DNA of 64,000 nucleotides from Austwickia sp. GTDB taxonomy: Bacteria; Actinomycetota; Actinomycetes; Actinomycetales; Dermatophilaceae. The translations under genes and the position numbers were made by a program. The stretch is taken from assembly GCA_016711265.1 (NCBI GenBank), contig JADJTI010000005.1, positions 248,001-312,000 on the forward strand, read 5' to 3'. Below the pieces are notes generated by a model, which had not been told where the DNA came from, made no database searches, and worked only from the letters and a program-made list of their open reading frames with translations. This document shows, piece by piece, positions 31,538-40,392 of this stretch (position 1 is its first letter; every line of letters starts with the position of its first letter).

Positions 31538-33415
31538 GTGACCGACACCATCGAGCTCAGCGCTGCTGCCGAATCCTCACCGAAGCGGCGAAGCCTCAGC
31601 GTGCTACGACTGGCGGAGCTCCAGAGTTTGGCGTCTGGTATGGGTATTCCCGGCATCGCGAAGATGCGTAAGAACGATCTGATCGCCGCCATCAAGGGAG
31701 TACAAGGTGGGGCGTCCCCCGCCGCCGGTGGTGCTGCCCGCCCTGGCGGCACCCAGGGGACATCGGGGGCTGAGGGCTCCGGCGGCAGTGCTGAGAGCAA
31801 CGGGGTAGGGGCGGTCGCCCAGCCCGAGTCGGACCGGGCGAGCGCGACGCGCGCGGCCGGTGGTGACCCGAGGGGGGCCGAGAGGGCGAGCACCGAGCAG
31901 CCCCGCGCCGAGCGCACTGAGCGTGTCGAACGCACCGAGCGCTCGGATTCGCGTCCTGACCAGGGCGAACCCCGTCGTGAAACGGCCCGCGAGTCGGGCG
32001 CTGAACGGCCCGAACGGCGAACTCGGGAGGGTCAGCGAGACGGGCAACGGGACGGGCAACGCGAGGGCCAGCGCGAGACCATGCGGGACACGCGGGACCC
32101 GCGCCGCACTCGGGATGACCAGCGCAGCAGGGATGACCAGGACGACGACCGCAGCGGCGGGCGGCGCCGCAGTCGACAGCGCAGCCGGGACCGCAAGCGA
32201 CGCGGCACCACCAGGCCCTCCGAGCAGGACTTCGGCAGCGAGACCGTGGAGCCGGTGACCGACGACGACGTGCTGATCCCGGTGGCCGGGATCCTCGACG
32301 TACTCGACAACTACGCCTTCGTGCGGACCAGCGGGTACCTGCCGGGACCGGACGACGTCTACGTGCCGCTGGGCATGGTCCGCCGCTATGGCCTGCGCAA
32401 GGGCGACGCGGTCACCGGCGCAGTCAAGGCGCTCCGCGAGGGCGAGCAGCCGCCGGCGCGGCAGAAGTTCAATGCCTTGGTCCGGCTCGACACCGTGAAC
32501 GCGATGAGCCCCGAGGAGGCCAAGGGGCGCGTCGAGTTCCAGAAGCTGACTCCGCTGTACCCCCAGGAGCGGCTCCGCCTGGAGACTGAGGTGGGGAGCC
32601 TGACCACCAGGATCATCGACCTGGTCAGCCCCATCGGCAAGGGTCAGCGCGGGCTCATCGTCTCCCCGCCCAAGGCCGGCAAGACCATGGTGTTGCAGGC
32701 CATCGCCAACGCCATCGCCCGCAACAACCCCGAGTGCCACCTGATGATCGTGCTCGTCGACGAGCGTCCCGAAGAGGTCACTGACTTCGAGCGGACTGTC
32801 AAGGGTGAGGTCATCGCCTCGACCTTTGACCGGCCCGCCTCAGACCACACCATCGTCGCCGAGCTCGCCATTGAACGCGCCAAGCGCCTCGTGGAGATGG
32901 GGCACGACGTGGTGGTCCTGCTCGATGGCATCACCCGGCTCGGCCGCGCGTACAACCTCGCCGCCCCGGCCAGCGGGCGCATCCTCTCCGGCGGTGTCGA
33001 CTCCTCGGCCCTGTATCCCCCGAAGAAGTTCTTCGGCGCCGCTCGCAACATCGAGAACGGCGGGTCGTTGACCATCCTGGCCACCGCGCTCGTGGACACC
33101 GGGTCGAAGATGGACGAGGTGATCTTCGAGGAGTTCAAGGGCACCGGCAACATGGAGCTGCGATTGTCCCGTCAGCTTGCCGACCGACGGATCTTCCCGG
33201 CCATCGACGCCACCAGCTCGGGCACCCGCCGCGAAGAAATCCTGATGGGGGCCGACGAGCTGCGGATCATGTGGAAGCTGCGCCGGGTGCTCTCGGCTCT
33301 CGATGCCCAGCAGGGCATTGAACTGCTGCTCAACCGGCTGAAGAAGACGAAGAGCAACGTCGAGTTCCTCATGGTTGTTCAGAAGACGTCGAATATCCAT
33401 CTAGACGACGACTGA
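31538..33415 (+). CDS. rho: transcription termination factor Rho
   Basis: 625 residues. An N-terminal SAP-like helical domain (LAELQSLASGMGIPGIAKMR, about 25-60) precedes a long low-complexity insertion rich in Arg, Asp, Glu and Gly (about 65-235), typical of high-GC actinobacterial Rho. The cold-shock-like RNA-binding domain (GYLPGPDDVYVP) and the RecA-type ATPase follow, with Walker A SPPKAGKT, MIVLVDERPEEV, the Q-loop/R-loop region and VVLLDGITRLGRAYN. The hexamer unwinds and releases transcripts. The GTG has GAAGGA 6 bases upstream. A strong hairpin follows the stop at 33449. Confidence 0.97.
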   Translation: MTDTIELSAAAESSPKRRSLSVLRLAELQSLASGMGIPGIAKMRKNDLIAAIKGVQGGASPAAGGAARPGGTQGTSGAEGSGGSAESNGVGAVAQPESDRASATRAAGGDPRGAERASTEQPRAERTERVERTERSDSRPDQGEPRRETARESGAERPERRTREGQRDGQRDGQREGQRETMRDTRDPRRTRDDQRSRDDQDDDRSGGRRRSRQRSRDRKRRGTTRPSEQDFGSETVEPVTDDDVLIPVAGILDVLDNYAFVRTSGYLPGPDDVYVPLGMVRRYGLRKGDAVTGAVKALREGEQPPARQKFNALVRLDTVNAMSPEEAKGRVEFQKLTPLYPQERLRLETEVGSLTTRIIDLVSPIGKGQRGLIVSPPKAGKTMVLQAIANAIARNNPECHLMIVLVDERPEEVTDFERTVKGEVIASTFDRPASDHTIVAELAIERAKRLVEMGHDVVVLLDGITRLGRAYNLAAPASGRILSGGVDSSALYPPKKFFGAARNIENGGSLTILATALVDTGSKMDEVIFEEFKGTGNMELRLSRQLADRRIFPAIDATSSGTRREEILMGADELRIMWKLRRVLSALDAQQGIELLLNRLKKTKSNVEFLMVVQKTSNIHLDDD

Positions 33416-33448
33416 GCACGATTCGGCCCCCGGAGCCCCACAAGGCGC

Positions 33449-33484
33449 GACGGGACCCTCGGACGTCGTCCGGCGGGTCCCGTC
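33449..33484 (+). terminator. hairpin downstream of rho
   Basis: Outer arms GACGGGACCC/GGGTCCCGTC and inner arms CGGAC/GTCCG form one long stem, ending 53 bp before the receiver gene. It separates rho from the next operon. Confidence 0.75.
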
Positions 33485-33536
33485 CCGTTCTCCGCCTGGC
33501 ACGTCGCCCCATATCAGGGCGTCTTTGGGGGGTTCC

Positions 33537-33917
33537 ATGTTCACCGACCCGACCCGGGTCCTCGTCGCCGATGACGACAGCGATATCCGTGACCTGGTCA
33601 CATTCAAGCTGGAGCAAGGCGGGTATGTCGTCGAACCCGTCAGTGACGGCGTCCAGGCCTGGGAATCGATCTGCGCCTCGCCCCCTCGGCTGGCCGTCCT
33701 CGATGTGATGATGCCCGGCCTGTCGGGCCTGGACGTGCTGCGCAAACTTCGTGACGACGAGCGCACCAAGGACGTCCCCGTCATCCTGCTGACCGCGCGT
33801 AGCCGCGAATCCGACGTCGACACCGGCTATGCCAGCGGCGCCAACGAGTACATCATCAAGCCCTTCAGTCCCCGGGAACTGCTCCACCGGGTCGCTGCCG
33901 TGGTCGGGCGCGGCTGA
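33537..33917 (+). CDS. stand-alone receiver (CheY-like) response regulator
   Basis: 126 residues, a single REC domain with no output domain. The acidic pocket is in VLVADDDSD, the phospho-acceptor is Asp56 in AVLDVMMPG, and the switch Thr (LLTARS) and Lys (IIKPFSPREL) are present. It should be phosphorylated by a histidine kinase and act by protein contact. The likely partner is the kinase three genes downstream in the same operon. The ATG follows a G-rich ribosome binding site; the next gene begins 3 bp after the stop. Confidence 0.9.
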   Translation: MFTDPTRVLVADDDSDIRDLVTFKLEQGGYVVEPVSDGVQAWESICASPPRLAVLDVMMPGLSGLDVLRKLRDDERTKDVPVILLTARSRESDVDTGYASGANEYIIKPFSPRELLHRVAAVVGRG

Positions 33918-33920
33918 CCG

Positions 33921-35072
33921 ATGGACTCGCGCACCGTGCTGGTCGTCCTCGCGGCGGCCTTGAGTCTGGTGTGTGCAGCGTTGGTGGTGCTCACGGCGAC
34001 AGCACGGTACTCCCGGGTGCATCACACCCGCAGGGTCGAGCGTCTTAGCGGCCCGCAGCGCCGCAACATCCTGATCGTCGCCTCGGGTGAGGATGACGAC
34101 GACAGCGCAGCCCGCACACTGCGTTCGCTGTCGGGTCCGGTCTGGGAGGCGACCCGGCTCGTGGTCATCGGCATGCTCGTCAAGGTCCGGGGCGCCCCGG
34201 CCCAGGCGCTGGTGGACGTCGTGGCGGCCCACGGGGAGCTCAGCAAGGCCCGCCGCCAACTGCACAGCCGCCGTCCTACAGTGCGGGCACGAGCCGTCGA
34301 CCTGCTCGGGCTGGCGCGGGTCGAGGACGCGGTCGAGGACCTCATCCCGTTGACCCGCGACCGGTCCCCCGAGGTCCGCCAGGCGGCCGTGAACAGCCTC
34401 GGCGAGATCGGCTCGCCCTCGGCAGCCGGAGCCGTCCTGAACGCGGTGCTCGGTCCCGGATCGGACCCCGCGGTACCCTCCTGGCTGGCCGCCGAGGCCC
34501 TGCTCTCGATGGGACCGGGAGCCGAAGAAGTGATCCGGGCCGGCCTGAGTCACAGTGATGACCGCGTCCTCGGTGTCGCGTTGACGGTCGCCAGCCACAG
34601 CGTGATGCCCACCACCGTGCCGATCCTGCGGGACCGGTTCGCGCGGGAGAACGACCCGAGACTACGAGCGGAGGTCGCCACGGCGTTGGGCAGAGTCGGC
34701 GGCGCACAGGACGTGCCGCTGCTCGTGGAAGCCACCCAGGCCGAGTATCCGCAAGAGCTGCGGCTGGCCTGCGCCGCCGCCCTGGGCGAACTGGGACGCC
34801 CCGACGGCCTGGCCCGGATGGCCGAGCTGTGCGCTGATCAGGACCTTCGCGTGGCCCAGCTCAGCGCCGACCACCTGCTCGAAGCCGGCCCGGCCGGGAT
34901 TCGGCTGCTCGAGACCGCCGCGCGGGAACACTCCGGCTTGGCTCCGGCCGCGGCTGCCCTGGCCGTAGCCCGGCTGCGAGAGGGACTGCCCGCGGACGGT
35001 CCCCGATCGTCCGTCGCGACAGCCCAGCCGGTGACGGCGACCGCGGTACCGGTGACCGGGGTCGGGCCATGA
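33921..35072 (+). CDS. membrane-anchored HEAT-repeat protein
   Basis: 383 residues. One N-terminal membrane helix (VLVVLAAALSLVCAALVVLTA, about 5-27) precedes a helical linker and then a series of HEAT/PBS-lyase-type repeats from about residue 115 to 350. Example units are ARAVDLLGLARVEDAVEDLI, VRQAAVNSLGEIGSPSAAGA and LRAEVATALGRVGGAQDVPL. Such solenoids scaffold protein complexes. Situated between a receiver and a membrane glycosyltransferase whose start it overlaps by 4 bases, it may link the signalling pair to the enzyme at the membrane. That role is inferred from position. The C-terminus is Pro/Thr/Val-rich and probably disordered. Confidence 0.82.
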   Translation: MDSRTVLVVLAAALSLVCAALVVLTATARYSRVHHTRRVERLSGPQRRNILIVASGEDDDDSAARTLRSLSGPVWEATRLVVIGMLVKVRGAPAQALVDVVAAHGELSKARRQLHSRRPTVRARAVDLLGLARVEDAVEDLIPLTRDRSPEVRQAAVNSLGEIGSPSAAGAVLNAVLGPGSDPAVPSWLAAEALLSMGPGAEEVIRAGLSHSDDRVLGVALTVASHSVMPTTVPILRDRFARENDPRLRAEVATALGRVGGAQDVPLLVEATQAEYPQELRLACAAALGELGRPDGLARMAELCADQDLRVAQLSADHLLEAGPAGIRLLETAAREHSGLAPAAAALAVARLREGLPADGPRSSVATAQPVTATAVPVTGVGP

Positions 35073-36625
35073 TTCCCGTGGCCGGCGAGAGCTTCCGGCA
35101 CGTGCTGCTGTGGCTGTTCGCGCCGGTGATGATCTACCAGGTACTGGTGCACACGTCGTACCTGATCCTGATCTGCCTGGCGGGTTCGGACTTCGTTCGG
35201 CAACTGCGCCGAACGGCGTACGCCAGCCATGACCGCCGGGTGTCCAGCCTCCTGGCGCACGGGGTGTCCTTGGTGGTGCCGGCCTTCAACGAGGAGGCCG
35301 GCATCGTGACGACGGTGCAGGCGATGCTCGCCCTGCGACACCCCCGGCACGAGATCATCGTGGTCGACGACGGCAGCACCGATCGCACGTTCGACGTGCT
35401 GGCGGAGCGGTTCGCGTTGGTCACGATCCCCCGTCAGGTGCCGCAGGACGTGCAGGCCGAGGGCGAGGTGCTCGGGGTGTACATCCCCGACGACGGGCGA
35501 ACCCGGCTCACGGTGGTCCGCAAGCGCAACGCCGGCAAGACCGCCGCCGTCAACACAGGGATCAACGCGGCCACCGAGGAGCTGGTCGCGGTGGTGGACG
35601 CTGATTCCATCCTCGACCCCGACGCCCTGCTGGCGGTGGGTGCGCCGTTCGCGGACGACCCGGTGCATACCATCGCCACCGGTGGCGTGATCCGCGCCGC
35701 CAACGGCTGCCGCGTCGTCGACGGCCGCGTCGTCGAGGTCCGGATGCCGCCGAACTGGCTGAGCCGTGTGCAGGTGGTCGAGTATCTGCGCGCCTTCCTG
35801 CTCGGCCGGTCCGGATGGTCCCGGCTGCGCTGCCTGATCCTGATCAGCGGCGCCTTCGGCATGTTCCGCCGCGACCTGCTGGTGCAGGTGGGCGGATTCG
35901 CCCCGGGCACGGTCGGTGAGGATTTCGAAGTCATCATGCGGCTGCATCAGAAGATGCGTCGGGAGGGCCGGACGTACCGCATCCTGTTCGTGCCCGACCC
36001 GATCGCCTGGACCGAGGTGCCGTCGACGTTCGCGGTGCTGGCCCGGCAGCGGCGACGGTGGCACCGGGGGCTGTACGAGGTGCTGGTGCGCTATCGGTGG
36101 ATGCTGGGCAATCCCCGGTATGGGCGCATCGGCCTGGTGGTGGTGCCCTGGTTCTGGGCGTTCGAGCTGCTCACGCCCCTGTTCGACGCGATCGGGCTGG
36201 TGCTGATGCTGGTCGGGCTGCATTTCGGGCTGGTCGACCTGTCGTTGTTCGGGATCTACCTGCTGCTGACCATGGGGTACTCGTTCCTGGTCGCGCTGGC
36301 CACGCTCGCGATCGAGGAGTTCTCGTTCCACAAGTACCCACGCTGGCGCGACCTGGGGGTGGCCGTGATGGCCGCGATGGTCGAGAGCTTCGGGTACCAC
36401 CAGCTCAACTCCGTGTGGCGGCTCCAAGGAATGTGGGACGGGCTGCGCAGGACCGAACGCGTGTGGGGCGTGATGACCCGCTCGGGCTTCACCGCCGACG
36501 ACCGGGTGCTCGCCGCGGCCGATCATCAGGCGGCCGTCGCGCGACAGCTCGCCGAGCAGGTCGACGGGCGCAGCGCGGTCGTCCCTGCGGCGACGCCGTG
36601 GCCCGGCGAGGGGAGGCGGCCGTGA
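35069..36625 (+). CDS. membrane glycosyltransferase family 2, processive type
   Basis: 518 residues with an N-terminal membrane helix, a GT-A catalytic domain, and three to four C-terminal membrane helices. The full processive-synthase motif set is visible: VVDDGSTDRT, the DxD in VVDADS, GED as VGEDFEVIMRLH, and Q-x-x-R-W as RQRRRWHRG. This set is shared by cellulose, chitin, hyaluronan and poly-N-acetylglucosamine synthases, which polymerise and extrude a glycan through the membrane. The polymer cannot be read from sequence. It overlaps the HEAT gene upstream and the kinase gene downstream by 4 bases each, so the four genes are translationally linked. Confidence 0.88.
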   Translation: MIPVAGESFRHVLLWLFAPVMIYQVLVHTSYLILICLAGSDFVRQLRRTAYASHDRRVSSLLAHGVSLVVPAFNEEAGIVTTVQAMLALRHPRHEIIVVDDGSTDRTFDVLAERFALVTIPRQVPQDVQAEGEVLGVYIPDDGRTRLTVVRKRNAGKTAAVNTGINAATEELVAVVDADSILDPDALLAVGAPFADDPVHTIATGGVIRAANGCRVVDGRVVEVRMPPNWLSRVQVVEYLRAFLLGRSGWSRLRCLILISGAFGMFRRDLLVQVGGFAPGTVGEDFEVIMRLHQKMRREGRTYRILFVPDPIAWTEVPSTFAVLARQRRRWHRGLYEVLVRYRWMLGNPRYGRIGLVVVPWFWAFELLTPLFDAIGLVLMLVGLHFGLVDLSLFGIYLLLTMGYSFLVALATLAIEEFSFHKYPRWRDLGVAVMAAMVESFGYHQLNSVWRLQGMWDGLRRTERVWGVMTRSGFTADDRVLAAADHQAAVARQLAEQVDGRSAVVPAATPWPGEGRRP

Positions 36626-38769
36626 GCCTGGCGCAGCCCTCGAACCGGGCACGGTCGGTCCGCCGACGGCTCACCGTCTACTCGCTGGTCAGCGCAGCGT
36701 TGATGCTCGTCATCAGCGCTGTGGGGCTGACCGGGATCAATCACCAACGCCAGCACACCGACCGGTTGAACACGGCGGTCAACCCGCTGGCCGACGCCAA
36801 CCAGCAACTGGTCAATCACCTGCTCGACGCGCAGTCCGCGGCCCGTGCCATCGGCCTCCTGGTTCCGCAGGGCTCTCCGCCGGCGCTGACCGGGTCTCAC
36901 CGGTTGCGGTACGTCGATGCGGCCAAGGAGGCCCGGGCCGGATTGACCGCGCTCGACCGGATGCTTGGGGAGCCCGAACTCACCGAGGACCCGGTGCTGC
37001 GAACCCGATTGCTCACTCTGCACGGCAGGCAGCGGGTCGCCGTCGGCGACTGGCTGGAGCTGATCGATCGGTACGTCGATCAGGTGCCGGCCCGCGCCTA
37101 CCCCCTGGCCGCCGGAGAGCAGTTGTTCACGGTATTGAGCACCGCCAATGCGGACTTCCAGCGCGGTATCGACGCCGAGCGCACGGCGTTGCAGGGCAGT
37201 GTCCGGGTCGGAGCATCGCGCACCAGCCAGGCCGTCGTGGTGGCTACCGTCGCAGTGCTGGTGTTGGTGTTGATGGTGGCCTGGCGCACGACGGTGTCGC
37301 TGACGACGCCGTTGCTGCGGCTGCGTGACACCGTGCGCAAGCAGCGCCAAGGGGACCGGCTCGCCTGGGCGCGCACCGACGTCGGGGCGGCCGAAGTGCG
37401 CGACCTGGCCGGGGACGTCAACGCCCTGACGAACGCGCACCTGCAGCTGGTGGATCAGCAGGCGAGCTCGCTGGTATTGCAGCGTGCCGGCGGCATCATC
37501 GCCCGTCGAACCCAGGACGCCCCCGACCTGGCCACCGCGTTGCTGGTGTTCTCCGTGGGTCTGGGACGAGCCATCGGCGCGGACCGGGTGCTGTGCGCCA
37601 CCTTGGACCGGCGTGGTCATTTCGCCGGGGGAGTGGACTGGTGCCCCAGCGGTCCGCGCGGCGGGACCGACGTACCCATCGACTGGCACGACGAGGTGCT
37701 GCGGTACGCCGCCTGGTTGTGGCGTGAGGACCGGGATCTGCACGTGCCCGACCTCACGCAGGGCGTGACGGGACGCCCGCTCGGCTGGTCGGAACCGCTG
37801 CAGCTGCTCGAGGGGGCCGAACGCGGGTCCGTCCTGATCGTGCCGATCGGCAGCGGCGAGCGCGCCATCGGGCTACTCGTCGTGCAAACCGACCAGCAGC
37901 GTGAGTTCGGTGACGTCGAGACCGCGTTCGTCCACCAGAGCGCCGCGGAAGTGGCCCGGGTCATCGTCAAGTCCGAGATCGACAGCGACCGCGCCGAGTA
38001 CGTCCGCCGCCTAGAGGAGCTCGACCGGCACAAGGACGACTTCCTGTCCACGGTCAGCCACGAGCTGCGCACCCCGCTGACCAGTATCCACGGCTACCTG
38101 GAGATGCTGGAGGACGGGGACGCCGGACCGCTGGTACCCAAGCAACTGGAGATGCTGGCAATCGTCGGACGCAACGCCGCCCGCCTGAAAGTACTGATCG
38201 AAGACCTTCTGGTGCTCAACCGGATGGACACGACCCCGGCACCGGCCGGCAGCGGCGACCTGGTGGCGATGGCCGACCTGGTGGCGCACACCGTCGAAGA
38301 GCTGCGGCCACTGGCCGACCAGGCGAAGGTGACGCTGTCGGTGCAGGGGCAGGCTGTCTGCGACGTCCGCGGCGACCGACCGCAGCTGGCCCGGGCTCTC
38401 GTCAACGTCGTTTCCAACGCCATCAAGTTCACCCCGTCGCCGGGGGCGGTGCGGGTCCGCTACGAGCTGGTGGGCGAGTACGTCCGCCTGGAGTGCTCCG
38501 ATGACGGGATCGGCATTCCCGCCCGTGAACAGGAGGGCATCTTCGTCCGGTTCTCCCGAGGAACCAACGCCACGGCCGCCCAGATCCAGGGCACCGGCCT
38601 GGGACTGGCCATCGTGAAGAACATCGTGGAGCGTCACGGCGGGCGGGTCGAGCTGCAGTCGGAGGAGAACGTGGGCACCACCCTGCGGATCCTGTTGCCC
38701 TCGGCCAGCTACTCCACTGCGGACGGTCGCGCCGACGGGCGTCCCGGCGTACCAGGTGCCGCCGCCTGA
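36622..38769 (+). CDS. sensor histidine kinase with extracytoplasmic sensor, HAMP and GAF domains
   Basis: 715 residues. A first membrane helix (about 17-39), a helical extracytoplasmic region of about 160 residues and a second membrane helix (about 202-222) precede a HAMP-like linker and a GAF domain (about 290-440). The dimerisation domain has phospho-acceptor His480 in TVSHELRTPLTSIHGYLE. The ATPase domain has NVVSNAIKFTPS, the G1 box SDDGIGIP and GTGLGLAIVKNIVERHGG. It autophosphorylates and probably signals to the receiver at 33,537. The GTG overlaps the glycosyltransferase stop (GTGA) after a good GGGGAGG site. The signal is unknown. Confidence 0.92.
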   Translation: MSLAQPSNRARSVRRRLTVYSLVSAALMLVISAVGLTGINHQRQHTDRLNTAVNPLADANQQLVNHLLDAQSAARAIGLLVPQGSPPALTGSHRLRYVDAAKEARAGLTALDRMLGEPELTEDPVLRTRLLTLHGRQRVAVGDWLELIDRYVDQVPARAYPLAAGEQLFTVLSTANADFQRGIDAERTALQGSVRVGASRTSQAVVVATVAVLVLVLMVAWRTTVSLTTPLLRLRDTVRKQRQGDRLAWARTDVGAAEVRDLAGDVNALTNAHLQLVDQQASSLVLQRAGGIIARRTQDAPDLATALLVFSVGLGRAIGADRVLCATLDRRGHFAGGVDWCPSGPRGGTDVPIDWHDEVLRYAAWLWREDRDLHVPDLTQGVTGRPLGWSEPLQLLEGAERGSVLIVPIGSGERAIGLLVVQTDQQREFGDVETAFVHQSAAEVARVIVKSEIDSDRAEYVRRLEELDRHKDDFLSTVSHELRTPLTSIHGYLEMLEDGDAGPLVPKQLEMLAIVGRNAARLKVLIEDLLVLNRMDTTPAPAGSGDLVAMADLVAHTVEELRPLADQAKVTLSVQGQAVCDVRGDRPQLARALVNVVSNAIKFTPSPGAVRVRYELVGEYVRLECSDDGIGIPAREQEGIFVRFSRGTNATAAQIQGTGLGLAIVKNIVERHGGRVELQSEENVGTTLRILLPSASYSTADGRADGRPGVPGAAA

Positions 38770-38907
38770 CCCGATCGGCCACCGTCGGCAGGCGCTGTTT
38801 TCGTGGGGTCGCCGCGGTCTGGCACACTGGTGAGTCGGCTCCGGTTCACGCTCGCCCGTCCGATGCGGGTGCTGGCGACCCGGCGGCCCTGAACGAGGAG
38901 ATGAGTC

Positions 38908-39123
38908 GTGCGCAAAGACATCCACCCGGCGTACGGGCTGACCACGGTCACCTGCACCTGCGGTAGCACCTTCCAGACCCGCAGCACCGCCAAGAACGGC
39001 GTGATCAACGCCGACGTGTGCTCGCAGTGTCACCCCTTCTACACCGGGAAGCAGAAGATTCTGGACACCGGTGGCCGGGTGGCCCGGTTCGAGGCGAGGT
39101 ACGGCAAGAAGGCCGCCCAGTAG
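38908..39123 (+). CDS. rpmE: 50S ribosomal protein L31 (zinc-binding form)
   Basis: 71 residues, collinear with the zinc-containing L31: MRKDIHPAYG at the start, Cys16 and Cys18, Cys38 and Cys41 (VCSQCHPFYTGKQK), then GGRVARFEARYG. The four cysteines are intact, so this is the C+ type, which is replaced by a zinc-free paralogue during zinc starvation in many actinobacteria. The GTG start has GAGGAG upstream. It is followed by its own hairpin terminator before prfA. Confidence 0.96.
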   Translation: MRKDIHPAYGLTTVTCTCGSTFQTRSTAKNGVINADVCSQCHPFYTGKQKILDTGGRVARFEARYGKKAAQ

Positions 39124-39131
39124 CTCTGTCG

Positions 39132-39169
39132 ACGCCGGCCGGGGCCTCTCCAGGGCCCGCGGCCGGCGT
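39132..39169 (+). terminator. rpmE terminator hairpin
   Basis: ACGCCGGCC and GGCCGGCGT form a perfect 9-bp outer stem with a partly paired interior, beginning 9 bp after the L31 stop. Confidence 0.65.
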
Positions 39170-39255
39170 TGTCGTTCCCGGCCGTGGACGGTTCGCGTTG
39201 GTTCACGCTGGTCGGCCCCGTCACTCTCGCGCTTTCGCCTCAAGGAGTCCCCGCC

Positions 39256-40392
39256 ATGCTGGAGTCCGCCGCCGCGCTGGTGGCCGAGTACGACGACCTG
39301 GAGCGTTCGCTGGCCGACCCTGAGGTTTTCGGCGACACCGATCGGCTGCGGACCCTGAACCGCCGGTACGCCGCCCTGGGCCCAGTGGTGCACGCCTATC
39401 GTCAGTTGCATCGCCTCAGCGAGGACCTGACGGCCGCCCGCGAGCTGGCGGTCGACGACGAGACGTTCGCGCTCGAGGCGCTGGACCTGGCCGGGCAGGT
39501 CCAGGAGGCCGAGGAAGTCCTGCGACGCCTGCTGTTGCCGCGCGACCCCGATGACGACCGCGACGTGATCATGGAGATCAAGGCGGGGGAGGGCGGGCAG
39601 GAGTCCGCGCTGTTCGCTGCCGATCTGCTGCGGATGTACCTGCGGTACGCCGAGCGGCGCGGCTGGCGAACGGAGATTCTGGACGCAAACGAGTCCGATC
39701 TCGGCGGGTACAAGGACGTGCAAGTGGCCGTCAAGGCCAAGGGCGCCGGGACCCCGGCCCCCGGGCAGGCCCCGTGGGCCCGGCTGAAGTACGAGGGCGG
39801 CGTGCACCGGGTGCAGCGGGTACCCGTGACGGAAAGCCAGGGTCGGATCCACACCTCCGCGGCCGGGGTGTTGGTGATGCCGGAGATCGACGACCCCGAA
39901 GAGGTCCAGATCGCGGCCGCCGACCTCAAGATCGACGTGTTCCGCTCCTCGGGCCCGGGCGGGCAGAGCGTGAACACCACCGACTCGGCGGTGCGCATCA
40001 CCCACCTGCCCACCGGGTTGGTGGTGTCCTGCCAGAACGAGAAGTCCCAGCTGCAGAACAAGGAGCAGGCCATGCGGGTGCTCCGCGCGCGGCTGCACCA
40101 AGTGGCCGTCGACGAAGCCGAGCAGGCCGCCTCCGATGCCCGGCGCAGCCAGGTCCGCACCGTCGACCGCAGCGAGCGGATCCGCACGTACAACTACCCG
40201 GAGAACCGCATCGCCGACCACCGGACCGGGTTCAAGGCGCATCACCTGGACGCGGTGCTCGACGGTGACCTGGACGCCGTCATCGAGTCGGCCATGTCCG
40301 CCGACGAGGCGGCGAAGATGGCGGCCGTCGGATCAGGGGCCGGGGGTGGCGCTGCTGCCTCGGATCGCGGGGGAGAGCGCCAGGGTCGATGA
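39256..40392 (+). CDS. prfA: peptide chain release factor 1
   Basis: 378 residues. The N-terminal helical domain is followed by the codon-recognition domain and the peptidyl-hydrolysis loop SSGPGGQSVNTTDSAVRITH, with the essential GGQ. The C-terminus carries about 15 extra Gly/Ala-rich residues beyond the usual end. RF1 releases peptides at UAA and UAG. The ATG has AAGGAG 9 bases upstream; longer readings start inside the rpmE gap and lack a site. It overlaps prmC, which methylates the GGQ glutamine, by 4 bases. Confidence 0.96.
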   Translation: MLESAAALVAEYDDLERSLADPEVFGDTDRLRTLNRRYAALGPVVHAYRQLHRLSEDLTAARELAVDDETFALEALDLAGQVQEAEEVLRRLLLPRDPDDDRDVIMEIKAGEGGQESALFAADLLRMYLRYAERRGWRTEILDANESDLGGYKDVQVAVKAKGAGTPAPGQAPWARLKYEGGVHRVQRVPVTESQGRIHTSAAGVLVMPEIDDPEEVQIAAADLKIDVFRSSGPGGQSVNTTDSAVRITHLPTGLVVSCQNEKSQLQNKEQAMRVLRARLHQVAVDEAEQAASDARRSQVRTVDRSERIRTYNYPENRIADHRTGFKAHHLDAVLDGDLDAVIESAMSADEAAKMAAVGSGAGGGAAASDRGGERQGR

